From Bacillus smithii (lineage in GTDB: Bacteria; Bacillota; Bacilli; Bacillales; DSM-4216), in the NCBI RefSeq assembly GCF_001050115.1, contig NZ_CP012024.1, forward strand, positions 848,001-912,000: 64,000 nt of DNA, written 5' to 3'. This document shows positions 1 to 13,581 of this stretch, piece by piece; positions within the stretch are counted from its first letter, which is position 1, and the number at the start of each line of letters is the position of its first letter. Under the pieces are notes generated by a model. It had not been told where the DNA came from. It was given only the letters and a program-made list of their open reading frames with translations, and searched no databases. The position numbers and the translations under genes are program-made.

Positions 1-174
1 AGAAACCAAACGTTTTGTAATTTCTCCCCCTACAGAACCGTTAGCGCGGGAAGTCGTATCTGCTCCAAGATTGACTCCAAATTCTTGAGCGATTTCGTAT
101 TTCATTTGGTCGATAGCTTGTTGAGCGCCTGCTACTACTAATTGGTTGCTGCTATTGCTTCTATTTGTTGCCAT
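1..174 (-). CDS. alpha/beta-type small acid-soluble spore protein (3' end cut by window edge)
   Basis: DNA-binding protein that coats and protects spore DNA in the forespore core. The 58 visible residues start [17 protein letters not shown] and contain the family signature around the GPR protease cleavage region ([20 protein letters not shown]), followed by [13 protein letters not shown], the start of the second conserved segment. This pattern is diagnostic of alpha/beta SASPs (SspA/B/C/D group). The start is supported by an AAGGAGATG-type ribosome binding site just upstream on the minus strand. The C-terminus lies outside the window. Which ssp paralogue it is cannot be decided from sequence; its place next to the yheCD genes resembles sspB of B. 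subtilis. Confidence 0.93.
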   Translation of the reverse strand, partial: MATNRSNSSNQLVVAGAQQAIDQMKYEIAQEFGVNLGADTTSRANGSVGGEITKRLVS

Positions 175-413
175 TTTAAGTTCATCTCCTTATTGTATTT
201 TTTGGGTTAGGTTGGAATTGCACCAGACTAAAGGAATCAATTTTCCTTTTCCGCTTGGCTAACCCGAGATGTTGTGAATGAATGTTATGATTGGCTGGCT
301 GTACTAGTATTATGTTTCGGTTTTTTTGTATTATTCGAAGATCGGCAAGGTAGTTATTTCCTTTTATAAAGGAGAAACCCGCTTCTTTATCAAAACGTGC
401 CGACTCCTGAAAC

Positions 414-469
414 GAAGATCCCTCCTGCAATAGAGTTGCCGACGACTCGTCTATTGCGGCGGGATCTTC
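414..469. terminator. long inverted repeat, probable terminator
   Basis: Arms of 20 bp (414-433) and 19 bp (451-469) pair nearly completely (GAAGATCCC..GCAATAG with CTATTGC..GGGATCTTC), around a 17-nt loop. It lies just downstream of the stop of the minus-strand small gene. The flanks are only weakly T-rich (GTTTC on the minus side, TTTGTT on the plus side), so terminator function is inferred. The rest of the 305-base gap between the SASP gene and the next gene shows nothing else I recognise. Confidence 0.55.
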
Positions 470-479
470 TTTGTTAAAA

Positions 480-668
480 TTATTGGTTCGGAGGATCTTC
501 TTCTACGAATGGATGGGCTTCTTCGATATTCGCCCTATTTCCATGCAAATGAACCGATCCTCCGGAAAGCCCTTCATTTATCATGCGATCCACATCCAAA
601 AATAATTCATCTTTTCCTTCAAAGTTGGTGTCCGGCAAAAAGGATGCTTCCTGTTTTTTTATTCCCAT
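480..668 (-). CDS. small hypothetical protein, 62 aa
   Basis: I do not recognise the family. The start at MGIKKQEASF was chosen because an AAGGAGG Shine-Dalgarno lies 8 nt upstream; an ATG two codons earlier sits almost on the Shine-Dalgarno and longer versions have no ribosome binding site. The product is acidic and hydrophilic, with no membrane segment or signal peptide; visible segments are DELFLDVDRMINEGLSGGSV and a proline/glutamate-rich tail ending EEDPPNQ. It lies between a spore protein gene and the spore-coat-associated ATP-grasp genes, so a sporulation role is possible, but that is inference from context only. Confidence 0.75.
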   Translation of the reverse strand: MGIKKQEASFLPDTNFEGKDELFLDVDRMINEGLSGGSVHLHGNRANIEEAHPFVEEDPPNQ

Positions 669-815
669 TTTCATCTCCTCCTTAGTTTTTATTTTGCCGA
701 AGAAGGAGGAAGAGTATTCTTTTTGGCTGGACAAAACCTGTTTTTTCGGTATTGTTTCGCGATTGATCAGCTGTTGGCTGTAGTGATCTATAGATGCGCA
801 GAAAACAGAAATAAG

Positions 816-839
816 GCACTTTTCGACAGATAAAGTGCG
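816..839 (-). terminator. hairpin downstream of the ATP-grasp genes
   Basis: GCACTTT (817-823) pairs perfectly with AAAGTGC (832-838). On the minus strand it is followed by a T-rich stretch (CTTATTTCTGTTTT). It sits about 50 bp after the stop of the last ATP-grasp gene, as expected for a terminator of that operon. Confidence 0.5.
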
Positions 840-885
840 TTAATAAATGGGAAAAGCGTTTTTTTTATTGAGGGGAAAACTCCAA

Positions 886-2073
886 TCATCCTTTTGTGCC
901 TTCAAAATTTGTTTTTTCGAAAAATAATTGCGTTAAATGTTCTAATCGTTTCTTTTCAATTTCAATTTCGTCAAAACTCATTGGCTTTGCATTGACTTCA
1001 AATAATACTAATTCTCCTGTCTTTTTCTTGCCGATATCCATTGAGAATTCCCCGAAAAAATCAAACTCTTTAGAAAGTTGATGGCCGCAGGCGTTGGCCA
1101 GATCTGAAATTTGTTTTTCCAATGCCGGGGAGGCAAGATGTTGAAAGGGTATTCGTTTTCCGCCGTTTGTCGTATGTGTGGTAATCTGCTGTTTGGTTGA
1201 TACTCTGACTCCGATACCAGTAACGATGTAGTTTTTGTTTTGATAGTGAACAAGAACGCGAAAATCGTATTTATTTCCATTTATTTTTTCTGTTTCCACC
1301 GCTTCTTGAAGAATATATTGTCCTGTCCATTCCTCTTTTCTGTCAGCATAGCACGATTCAATGGAAGGATATTGACGTTTTTGATGTACATTTTGGCAAG
1401 TGACGGCTCCGTTTTCCTCAAATATTAACAAATCAATTCCATTTCCTTGAGAAAGGGATCGATGTTTTGCGTACAACCGTTTTTTTTCTGACAAAAAGGA
1501 ATGAAACGAGTCCAAATTTTGAAAGGGACGGGTTTCTGGTAAATAGTCGGATAAAAATTTATCTTTCTTAAAGGCCTGGTATACTTCCCATTTATTAAGA
1601 TAAGAAGGATTAAAAAAAGGAATGCCTTTATTTCCCAGAATGCGAACGAAATTTTGAAAGGAGCGACTTTTTTCTTTTGCTCTGCTCGGCATTCGATTGT
1701 AGACTAAATCGGGAAAGGGGAACCTGGCATCGAGCCAAGTTTCTGATTCTATGTGATAAATGGAGCCGTCGATAAAATCGTCGTTAATTCCGTCAAGGCA
1801 AAAAATATAAGAAAGCCCCCCTTTTGCCTGCAGTGCCATTTGTATGTTTTTAAAAAGCGGAATGTTTCCATAATAAGAGTCGTCCGCTGCACAACCGGTT
1901 AAAATTCCAACCAATGGCCCGATTTTTCCTTTTTTTGGAGTAACGGTAAACTCTTTTTCCGTTTTATGGCCATTTTTAAGAGGATGCAACTCGTCGGAAC
2001 CAAAAATAAAAAAGGTGTGATCGGAATTATTGTGGCACCATTTTTGATGATCGGCATCATAATAAATGTTCAT
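886..2073 (-). CDS. YheC/YheD-family ATP-grasp protein (endospore coat-associated), 395 aa
   Basis: ATP-grasp enzyme-like protein of the family annotated as endospore coat-associated in bacilli; substrate unknown. The N-terminal third carries the family block GPLVGILTG and, further on, PFPDLVYNRMPSR and GIPFFNPSYLNKWEVYQAF. The C-terminal ATP-grasp part ends with the metal-binding segment ELVLFEVNAKPMSFDE. The glycine loop is unusual, reading KHRSLSQGNGI where the neighbour has KPMNGSSGKGI. The start is placed at MNIYYDAD, 8 nt after an AGAGGAGC Shine-Dalgarno; an upstream in-frame ATG lies inside that signal. The start overlaps the end of the preceding paralogue by 17 nt, indicating translational coupling in one operon. 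Confidence 0.85.
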   Translation of the reverse strand: MNIYYDADHQKWCHNNSDHTFFIFGSDELHPLKNGHKTEKEFTVTPKKGKIGPLVGILTGCAADDSYYGNIPLFKNIQMALQAKGGLSYIFCLDGINDDFIDGSIYHIESETWLDARFPFPDLVYNRMPSRAKEKSRSFQNFVRILGNKGIPFFNPSYLNKWEVYQAFKKDKFLSDYLPETRPFQNLDSFHSFLSEKKRLYAKHRSLSQGNGIDLLIFEENGAVTCQNVHQKRQYPSIESCYADRKEEWTGQYILQEAVETEKINGNKYDFRVLVHYQNKNYIVTGIGVRVSTKQQITTHTTNGGKRIPFQHLASPALEKQISDLANACGHQLSKEFDFFGEFSMDIGKKKTGELVLFEVNAKPMSFDEIEIEKKRLEHLTQLFFEKTNFEGTKG

Positions 2074-3433
2074 AGGAAAGCTCCTCTTCATCCAAAATGG
2101 ATTTTTCCATCAAGTAAACACTAAACAGTAAAGACATTTTGCGAGTTAATTGCTCGAATTTTTTTAAATCTGGATGAATAAAAATGGATCTTCCAGGTTT
2201 GGAATTGGCTTCAAAAAACCATACTCGTCCTTCTCGATCAATTCCAAAGTCGAATCCGATTTCGGCTACGATTCCGTCTATTTGAGTGTCCACCGCTTGA
2301 GAAAGCGTTAGGGCGGCCTGTTCTAATTTTGACTGGTAAGTTTCCAATAAAGCTGGTTCCGGAAAAATTTCTTCTAAGCTTTTTACTTCTCCGCCGTTTT
2401 TTAAATGGGTTGTCACGCTTCCTTTTCCGGCTACTTTGGCGGCCATTGCGGTCACTTTCCATTGTCCGTCCAAATCTTTATTGGTGTGGACGCGAAAATC
2501 AAGCGGTCTATTGTCATGGCGTAAAAGAGAAATTCCTTGCTGTAAAAGCATTTGCGGGAAAGTCCGTTTCGAAAAACGAGAAGAAACAAATTCATGCAAA
2601 TTCTTGACTTTTAGCAAATGGTTGCCTTTTTGGTCATGAAAGCGGCAGTAATAAACTTGGTCCTTATCCTGTATAAATTGGTAGATCCCTTTTCCTGAAC
2701 TGCCGTTCATTGGCTTCAAATAAATATTTTTCCAACGATTTAGCATGGCTTTTAATTGGTCTATGGATGTGAAAACTTCTGTTTCCGGCAGATATGGATT
2801 GGCATCCTTATTTTGTTTCAAATATTCAAAAATTTCGTGTTTATTGAAGAACCCCGGGTTATACCAAGGAATTAAATAATCCTTTTGCAGTTTTTTCTTG
2901 GCTTTTCGGTAAGAAGGATTTTTTTCGCTTCTACGGTTCGGCAGCCGGTCATAGATGACGTTTGGAAAGGGAAATTGGTTGATCTTCCATTTATTTTCCG
3001 AAAAGTAATAGCCGGAAATGATCCCGCTGTCCCAGTCGATTTGCTGTTCCCCGAAAACATACGTAATCACACCCAAGGAGTCTTGCAAGGAGAGCAGTTT
3101 TGCAAAAAACTCTGTTCTCTTGCCTATTGGCCGAAGAGGGAAAGGGGTGAATCCAGATGAAAAAATGCCGATTAAAGGACCAATGATATACGTATCTCCG
3201 GATATAAATAAGTGACACGATTTTGCTTGAGATGGGACCAACAGTTTTTCTGCAAGAGCAGAACTAATGGATAGGATATTCCGTCTGTTCATATGGATGT
3301 TGGACAAATTTTCTTCTACTTTCGTACCAAAACAAATTCTGATTTTTTCAGACGGAGGTTTTTGCAAATCTTTTGGGAGATAAATAAATTCTTTCTCATC
3401 TTCTACGATTTCGAGACGATAGAATTTTTTCAT
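2057..3433 (-). CDS. yheD: YheC/YheD-family ATP-grasp protein (endospore coat-associated), 458 aa
   Basis: Second of three tandem paralogues. Features in order: GPLIGIFSSG near residue 105, FPFPNVIYDRLPNRRSEKNP near 175, IPWYNPGFFNKHEIFEYL, the ATP-binding loop YLKPMNGSSGKGIYQF near 240, and the acidic metal-binding end GRVWFFEANSKPGRS near 415. All key ATP-grasp blocks look intact. Length matches YheD of B. subtilis (about 450 aa), which is why I use that symbol; exact orthology among the three copies is uncertain. GAGGTGG lies 7 nt before ATG. The substrate is not known to me; family members are sporulation proteins associated with the coat. Confidence 0.85.
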   Translation of the reverse strand: MKKFYRLEIVEDEKEFIYLPKDLQKPPSEKIRICFGTKVEENLSNIHMNRRNILSISSALAEKLLVPSQAKSCHLFISGDTYIIGPLIGIFSSGFTPFPLRPIGKRTEFFAKLLSLQDSLGVITYVFGEQQIDWDSGIISGYYFSENKWKINQFPFPNVIYDRLPNRRSEKNPSYRKAKKKLQKDYLIPWYNPGFFNKHEIFEYLKQNKDANPYLPETEVFTSIDQLKAMLNRWKNIYLKPMNGSSGKGIYQFIQDKDQVYYCRFHDQKGNHLLKVKNLHEFVSSRFSKRTFPQMLLQQGISLLRHDNRPLDFRVHTNKDLDGQWKVTAMAAKVAGKGSVTTHLKNGGEVKSLEEIFPEPALLETYQSKLEQAALTLSQAVDTQIDGIVAEIGFDFGIDREGRVWFFEANSKPGRSIFIHPDLKKFEQLTRKMSLLFSVYLMEKSILDEEELSYEHLL

Positions 3434-3489
3434 TAGACCACCTCATGAAGAATTTTTCGTATAACGAACGAAAGTTTGCTTCAGTCATT

Positions 3490-4835
3490 TCATTCATCAC
3501 GGTTCTGTTCATCAAATTCCATTCTTTTTCTCCACTTTTTTCCTGCAATGTAAAAAATAGCCATTGCGGACGGGCGAAAAGTGTTCGTATGAATGGCTTC
3601 TTTTTTGGACGGTTTTGAATTCACCTCAATGAGCCAAATTTTCCCCTTTTGATCGATTCCGATATCTACTCCCAATTCGAAAAAGTTTCCATCTGAACGC
3701 TGATGTACAGCTTGTGCCACCTTTACAGCAAGTTGTATCATCGTTTGATATATATGAAAAAAATCGGTCGGGAAAAATTTCTTTAAGATGGTTTTTGGTT
3801 TTTCCAAATGCCCTCCTTGAGAAATATTGGAAACAATTGCTTTGTTTTTCCCGGTTCGAGCGACAATGGATGTTACTTTCCAGCCATGATCGCCTTGCCA
3901 ATGGCAAAGCAATCGAAAATCCAGCAAACAATCTTGTGGCGTAAGAAGGTCAATTTTTTTTTGAATGAGAAACGAAGAGGGGTCTAACGAGTGGAATAGT
4001 TTTGTTAGAAAAGGTTGGATTTCTATGGTTTCATCCATATCAAGCATTTCTCCGGTTGATCGGATGAACATTTTTCCATCTTTTTGTTCAGCATAAATAA
4101 TGTCTTTACCTTGGCTTCCTGCGATCGGTTTTATATAAACCGGTGAATTTGCCAGCATTTGCAAAAGAGAATCTTTCGTTAAAAGTTTTGTTTCTGGTAG
4201 ATAAGGACGGATATCGTCACTCTCTTGAAGAAACTCAAAAACTTTCCACTTATCCAAAAATGATTCGTTAAAAAAGCAAATGCAGTGCTTCTTTACTACT
4301 CTCTTAACGTTTCGAAACGCACGAGAAGATTCTTTTTTTCGCGAGTGTATCCGTTGTAGATGACATCCGGAATCGGAAGGGTTTCTTTTTTCCATTCATG
4401 TTCTTCTCGATAATAGCCTGTTTTCTTATAAAAGTCGTTCAAGTTGGCAACATACATAAAGCCGCCTTTTTTTCGGAATATTTGATCCACTTCTTTGCAA
4501 AACTCTTCAATAGAAGGAAATTGTATGTTTCCTTTTGAGCCTTTTATTTCCGTTAAGATGGCAATCACCGGACCTAAAAAAAGCGTGGCCGAATCCGCCG
4601 CATAGTAGCCTTGCCATTTTCGCTCTAAAAAGAATAAATTTCTTTTACCGTCGTTTTTCATTTGAAACCAACTCTCATTGGTCCGTTCCGCATCCTGTTT
4701 TTTAAGATCGAACTTCCAATGGCCTACACATAATTTCAATGGGTTTATGTTTAACGCTTCAGTTGGAAAAAACGAAATTTGGACGGATTTTTCATCTTGC
4801 CATTGTTCTATTTTTACATGTAAGTCGAAAAACAT
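3490..4835 (-). pseudogene. third YheC/YheD-family ATP-grasp gene, disrupted by a frameshift near 4296-4312
   Basis: Two overlapping minus-strand frames together make one protein homologous to the two downstream neighbours. The first part (from 4835, MFFDLHVKIEQ) runs through GPVIAILTE and PIPDVIYNGYTREKK and stops after RFETLRE. The next frame supplies VVKKHCICFFNESFLDKWKVFEFL, the loop YIKPIAGSQGKDI, and the metal site GKIWLIEVNSKPSKKE. Aligning by eye with the paralogues, the join RE/VV loses no residues: a single missing base in the AGAGAG-TAGTA stretch explains the break. The 5' start has a GGGGA ribosome binding site. Either a real inactivating mutation or a sequencing error; the remainder looks undecayed, so the event would be recent. 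Confidence 0.8.
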
Positions 4836-4967
4836 GAGCGATTCCCCGTTTGCACTTTTTCCGTGTGAAATTTTATAATGAAGCAATGGGCAATTGCTGA
4901 TGTTTTCATCGTATGAAGGAAGAGCGTAAAAGGTTCATATGTCGAAAACTCGGGAAGGAGATACGAA

Positions 4968-6104
4968 ATGTCAGGTTCTTTACTTGTATTATTTATGGTC
5001 ATAATTGGAGCCGTTATTGGCGGAATTACGAACGCCATTGCCATTTTAATGCTGTTTCGCCCCCATCGCAGTCTGTATATCGGGAAATGGCATATTCCCT
5101 TTACACCCGGATTGATTCCGAAACGGCGAAAAGAAATTGCTTTTCAGCTTGGGAAAATGGTATCCGATCATTTAGTTACGCCGCAAAGCATTCAAAAGAA
5201 ATTTCAAGATCCGCAATTTCTTCAAGATATGACCTCGCTTGTTCAACAAGAAGCAAAACGATTGTTCACTTCGGAAAAAACGATCAAAGAATGGATGGAA
5301 TTGGCCGGGGTACAAGATCCGGAAAAGCGATTGGAAAGATATCTGAAAAAGAAAATGGAAAAAACGATTGTGGAAGTGGGGAATTCTTATTCAAGCCAGA
5401 TTATTAAAGATGTCCTTTCGCCTGAAACGATTCGAAAGTTGGAAGAAAAACTTCCGGATGTGAGTGCCTATATTTTACAACATGCAATGAACTACTTTTC
5501 AAGTTCGGAAGGTAAACAAAGAGTGAAAAAAATGCTGGATGACTTTTTGGCGGAACGAGGCATGATGGGAAGTATGCTTCAAATGCTTTTGGGCAATTCC
5601 TCGATTGTCGATAAAATACTGCCTGAAATGATGAAATTTTTACGCAATCCAGGGACGAATGAAATACTTCTTTCTATCATAAGGGCTGAGTTCGAAAAAA
5701 TGTTGGAATGGAAATGGGAGCGTATTTTGTCGGAATGGCTGGATAAGAACACGGTAGAGAAAGGAACGGAATTTATCGTTCGTCAATTAAATACGGAAAC
5801 ATTTTTTCAAAAAACACTCTCTGATCTGCTGAATTCTTATGAAGAAGAAATTTTAAAGCAATATATCCCACGGCTAGTTGAAAAAGCAGCCCCATTTTTT
5901 TCGAATCGTATCCAAACCATTGTAGAAAAATTACGGATCGCGGATATTGTCCGTGAAGAGGTAGAGTCTTTTTCTCTCGAGCGTATTGAAAAAATGGTGA
6001 TTGAAATAGCTAATAAAGAATTAAAGGCTATTACCTATTTAGGTGCATTGCTGGGAGGAGTCATCGGCTTGCTGCAAGGGTTTGTGACGTTGCTGTTTCC
6101 ATAA
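4968..6104 (+). CDS. yheB: YheB, DUF445 membrane-associated protein, 378 aa
   Basis: DUF445-family protein of unknown function. It opens with a transmembrane helix (residues about 3-26, LLVLFMVIIGAVIGGITNAI) followed by the family-typical MLFRPH and HIPFTPGLIPKRR motif, a long charged helical middle, and a second transmembrane helix at the C-terminus (AITYLGALLGGVIGLLQGFV). The start is supported by GGGAAGGAG 7 nt upstream. It is divergent from the ATP-grasp cluster and precedes yheA, the same pairing as in B. subtilis. Confidence 0.9.
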   Translation: MSGSLLVLFMVIIGAVIGGITNAIAILMLFRPHRSLYIGKWHIPFTPGLIPKRRKEIAFQLGKMVSDHLVTPQSIQKKFQDPQFLQDMTSLVQQEAKRLFTSEKTIKEWMELAGVQDPEKRLERYLKKKMEKTIVEVGNSYSSQIIKDVLSPETIRKLEEKLPDVSAYILQHAMNYFSSSEGKQRVKKMLDDFLAERGMMGSMLQMLLGNSSIVDKILPEMMKFLRNPGTNEILLSIIRAEFEKMLEWKWERILSEWLDKNTVEKGTEFIVRQLNTETFFQKTLSDLLNSYEEEILKQYIPRLVEKAAPFFSNRIQTIVEKLRIADIVREEVESFSLERIEKMVIEIANKELKAITYLGALLGGVIGLLQGFVTLLFP

Positions 6105-6263
6105 GAAATCAAAGTTGTCAGGAACATTCTCGCTTTCTAGTTCATAATTTGCTATAGTTGAGTGGCAGTTTTAGTGAAAGAAAATATAGAAAAAACGGCT
6201 GATGGCAATGTTGTTGTCCCATTTACGGGTGGATGGCATAGCCAAACAGGAGGAGGGTCCTGC

Positions 6264-6614
6264 ATGGAAAATCTTTATGAGAATGCTCGAGGCTTGGAAA
6301 AAGCTTTGCGTCAAAGCGATGAATACGTGAATTTAAAAAAATTATTTTATGCAGTGAATAATGATGAATCAGCAAGAAATTTATTTGAGAACTTCCGCAA
6401 TATTCAAATGCGTTTGCAGGAAAAACAAATGATGGGGCAAAACATTTCGGAAGAAGAAGTGATTCAAGCACAAAAAGCGGCAGCTCTTGTTCAGCAGAAC
6501 GGAAAAATTGCACAATTAATGGACGCAGAACAGCGGATGAGTACGGTTATCAATGAACTGAACAAAATTATAATGAAACCGCTCGACGAATTATACGGAC
6601 CGTTCAATGGATAA
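6264..6614 (+). CDS. yheA: YheA, YlbF/YmcA-family protein, 116 aa
   Basis: Small all-helical protein of the YlbF/YmcA/YheA family. The start is placed at MENLYENARGLEKALRQS, 9 nt after an AGGAGGAG ribosome binding site; the longer in-frame extension upstream has a non-family sequence and no such site. Length agrees with YheA (about 117 aa). The conserved core includes FYAVNNDESARNLFENFRNIQ and QQNGKIAQLMDAEQRM. YlbF and YmcA act with YaaT on RNase Y maturation; no such role is established for YheA as far as I know. It lies 159 bp after yheB, with which it may be cotranscribed. Confidence 0.92.
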   Translation: MENLYENARGLEKALRQSDEYVNLKKLFYAVNNDESARNLFENFRNIQMRLQEKQMMGQNISEEEVIQAQKAAALVQQNGKIAQLMDAEQRMSTVINELNKIIMKPLDELYGPFNG

Positions 6615-6651
6615 AGAAAAGAGCGGCTGATGGTTTTCGCATAGAAATACC

Positions 6652-6683
6652 GATAGTGGGGGGATTTTTTATCCTCCACTATT
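6652..6683 (+). terminator. terminator after yheA
   Basis: Inverted repeat GATAGTGG..GGAT / ATCC.CCACTAT around a T-rich loop, about 37 bp after the yheA stop. The downstream sequence is moderately T-rich. Confidence 0.6.
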
Positions 6684-6780
6684 GTGATTTGTTCTTTTTA
6701 TATGGCAAATCAAAAAGAGAAACCTTATGGGATTGTCATTGTCTTCATGTAGTTTCAATGAAAAAAAGTAAAAAAAATTA

Positions 6781-6809
6781 TTGACTTATTATAATATAGG
6801 TGCTATTAT
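6781..6809 (+). promoter_or_regulatory. rRNA operon promoter
   Basis: TTGACT (6781-6786), a 17-bp spacer, and TATTAT (6804-6809) make a good sigma-A promoter about 155 bp before the 16S gene. The region between holds the leader, with no other gene; I see no second strong tandem promoter. Confidence 0.75.
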
Positions 6810-6966
6810 TCTATATGTCACTTCGATAGTAAGTGAAAGTTCAATAGAAATTAGCGATTGAACAATGATTGCCATACTATGAAAGATACGATGCGATGAT
6901 CCTTGAAAACTGAACAAAACGAAGCGTAAACCAATGTTTCAATCGAAACAAGCCAAGTCAAATTTC

Positions 6967-11713
<4,747 letters not shown>

Positions 11714-11790
11714 AAAGAAAGCGCGAAATCGGTGAAACTGCTTCTTCTATCTAGTTTTGAAGGAACAATCGTTCCGACAACTACATACCG

Positions 11791-11906
<116 letters not shown>

Positions 11907-11913
11907 AAACAAT

Positions 11914-11952
11914 AACCCGACGAGAAAAAATATTTTATCTCGTCGGGTTTTC
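11914..11952 (+). terminator. rRNA operon terminator
   Basis: AACCCGACGAG pairs perfectly with CTCGTCGGGTT around an A/T-rich loop and is followed by TTTTCTC. A strong intrinsic terminator directly after 5S. Confidence 0.92.
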
Positions 11953-12243
11953 TCTATTTTGGGACCTTCTTTCTAAAGCAAGCGGTTCTTTTACGCTTGT
12001 TTCAGAAAGTTATGGGAGATGGCAGCCAGCCCCATATTCGATGTTCACTTTGGTCAGCCCATGCAAAATCTCGGAACGACCGATTAGCTTTGATGAATGA
12101 AGTATCCAAGATTGAATAGGTTTTCTGTCCCGATCTGAACAATTGTAACCGGCTTCAGCAGTCCGTTTTTCATATGATCTTCTTTCATCCGCATAAATGG
12201 AAAAGGTGATTTTTTTGCATTTGTCTAAGTTACATTTTACTGC

Positions 12244-12364
12244 GATGATCGCGAAATTGGCGAGACTCCTGCGAGAAAAGCGAGCCAGGCGAGACCCCGC
12301 AGCGAGGAACGAGCGAGGAGGCTCGCGGATCGCCCGCGGAAAGCGAGTGAATTTCGCGATCATC
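12244..12364. repeat. 121-bp palindromic dispersed-type repeat with 15-bp perfect inverted ends
   Basis: The ends GATGATCGCGAAATT and AATTTCGCGATCATC are exact reverse complements. The GC-rich interior (GGCGAGACTCCTGCG...ACCCCGCAG...GAGGAGGCTCGCGG...CGCCCGCGGAAAGCGAG) is rich in GCGAG/CTCGC motifs and resembles a repeat I have often seen between genes in Bacillaceae genomes. It contrasts sharply with the AT-rich surroundings. I see no second copy in this window. The flanks (11953-12243 and 12365-12499) hold no gene I can support. Confidence 0.8.
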
Positions 12365-12499
12365 AAAAAGGCGGTGCCCTTGGGTCATTTTGCCTTGGCT
12401 GCCAGTCTGTTCATTCATAGCGAGCGGGAAAAAGTTCTAATTCTGCTTGTTCCTTCATAAAAGTATAAAGAGACGGTTCGATAATAAGGGGGAACATCG

Positions 12500-13369
12500 A
12501 TGGTCTATCGTTTACTGGCGGTAAACATAGATGGAACAATACTTCAGGACAATGGCCGTTTAAATAAGATGACGAAAGAGGCAATTGAATATGCGCAAGA
12601 AAAAGGAATTTATATTTGTTTAGTATCGGGAAGACATTATCCTTCCGTAAAAAAAGTCGCTAAATCGCTGAAAGTAGACAGCTGTTTAATTGCTCATCAA
12701 GGAGCTTTTGTAGCAAAGCAACTCGATAAACCAATCTTATTGAAACGAATTCAAGAAGATATTACGTATGAACTCACCCGTTTTTTAGAATCCTTTCATT
12801 GTCGTATTTGCTTATCACACGAAAAATTTTCTGTCAGCAATAAAATGGATTTGCCCGATTCTCTAGTTGGAAGAACGGTTTGGCAGCGCACGAATAATCG
12901 TATGCTATACCCTCAATACTTTGTGGAGTCTGTAAGCGACTATTTGGAAAAAGAGCCGGTCTCTCCTCCCAAAATGGAAATCATTTTTCAGAATCCTAGA
13001 GATTTGGAAGATGCAAAAAAAGCAATAGAAGGCATGTATGATGAAGTGGCTGTCATCCGCACGGATCAAAACCGTTTCGATATTGTCCCAAGTGGGGTAT
13101 CAAAGTTTCAAGGACTGGTGTACTTATGCGAAAGAATAAATGTTTCGCTAAAAGAAGTGGTCATGATAGGGTCCGGCATCGACGACTTGCCTCTCTTGCA
13201 CAATGCAGGTCTTGGGGTCGCCATGGGCAATGCTCCTGATCATGTAAAAGAAGCTGCTGATTGGGTGACAAGATCCAATCAGGAAAATGGGGTATCTTAT
13301 GTCGTAAAAGAGTTATTTAGGAGACAGCGGCCGATCCGATTTTTAGAAAAAATGGATCACTTAAAATAA
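12500..13369 (+). CDS. yhaX: YhaX, HAD-superfamily (Cof-type) protein, 289 aa
   Basis: Cof-type haloacid dehalogenase fold protein. In B. subtilis yhaX is a sporulation gene next to hemZ, the arrangement seen here. Motif I reads LAVNIDGTIL: the usual nucleophilic aspartate (DxDGT) is asparagine at residue 9. Motif IV reads MIGSGIDDLPLL, where active relatives have GDxxND, so one acidic metal ligand is also replaced. Motif II is CLVSGR, and GVSKFQGL supplies the conserved lysine region. The protein is therefore probably catalytically degenerate. Length is normal for the family. GGGGGAAC lies 6 nt before ATG. Confidence 0.88.
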   Translation: MVYRLLAVNIDGTILQDNGRLNKMTKEAIEYAQEKGIYICLVSGRHYPSVKKVAKSLKVDSCLIAHQGAFVAKQLDKPILLKRIQEDITYELTRFLESFHCRICLSHEKFSVSNKMDLPDSLVGRTVWQRTNNRMLYPQYFVESVSDYLEKEPVSPPKMEIIFQNPRDLEDAKKAIEGMYDEVAVIRTDQNRFDIVPSGVSKFQGLVYLCERINVSLKEVVMIGSGIDDLPLLHNAGLGVAMGNAPDHVKEAADWVTRSNQENGVSYVVKELFRRQRPIRFLEKMDHLK

Positions 13370-13383
13370 GTCGCATCTTTCAT

Positions 13384-13412
13384 CGCCCTTGTTTCGACAA
13401 AGGGCGTTCTTT
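13384..13412 (+). terminator. terminator after yhaX
   Basis: CGCCCTT (13384-13390) pairs with AAGGGCG (13400-13406), followed by TTCTTTTTT. Clear intrinsic terminator. Confidence 0.88.
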
Positions 13413-13581
13413 TTTATGGTTAATAGTATATGGGAATTATTCGAGATTTTTCAAATAGGGAAATATGGATTTGTTCTGTTTTATCTGTAGGCTTTTAAGT
13501 GAACAGATGGATGGATCCTTGACCGATGGACGATTCATTCAGTAAACTAAAGAATAGTTTACATATTGAAAGGTGATTCGA

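Noticed and set aside
12010-12460. Open frames of 60-118 codons around the palindromic repeat
   Set aside because: They arise from the GC-rich GCGAG-type repeat, lack ribosome binding sites and have low-complexity arginine-rich products.
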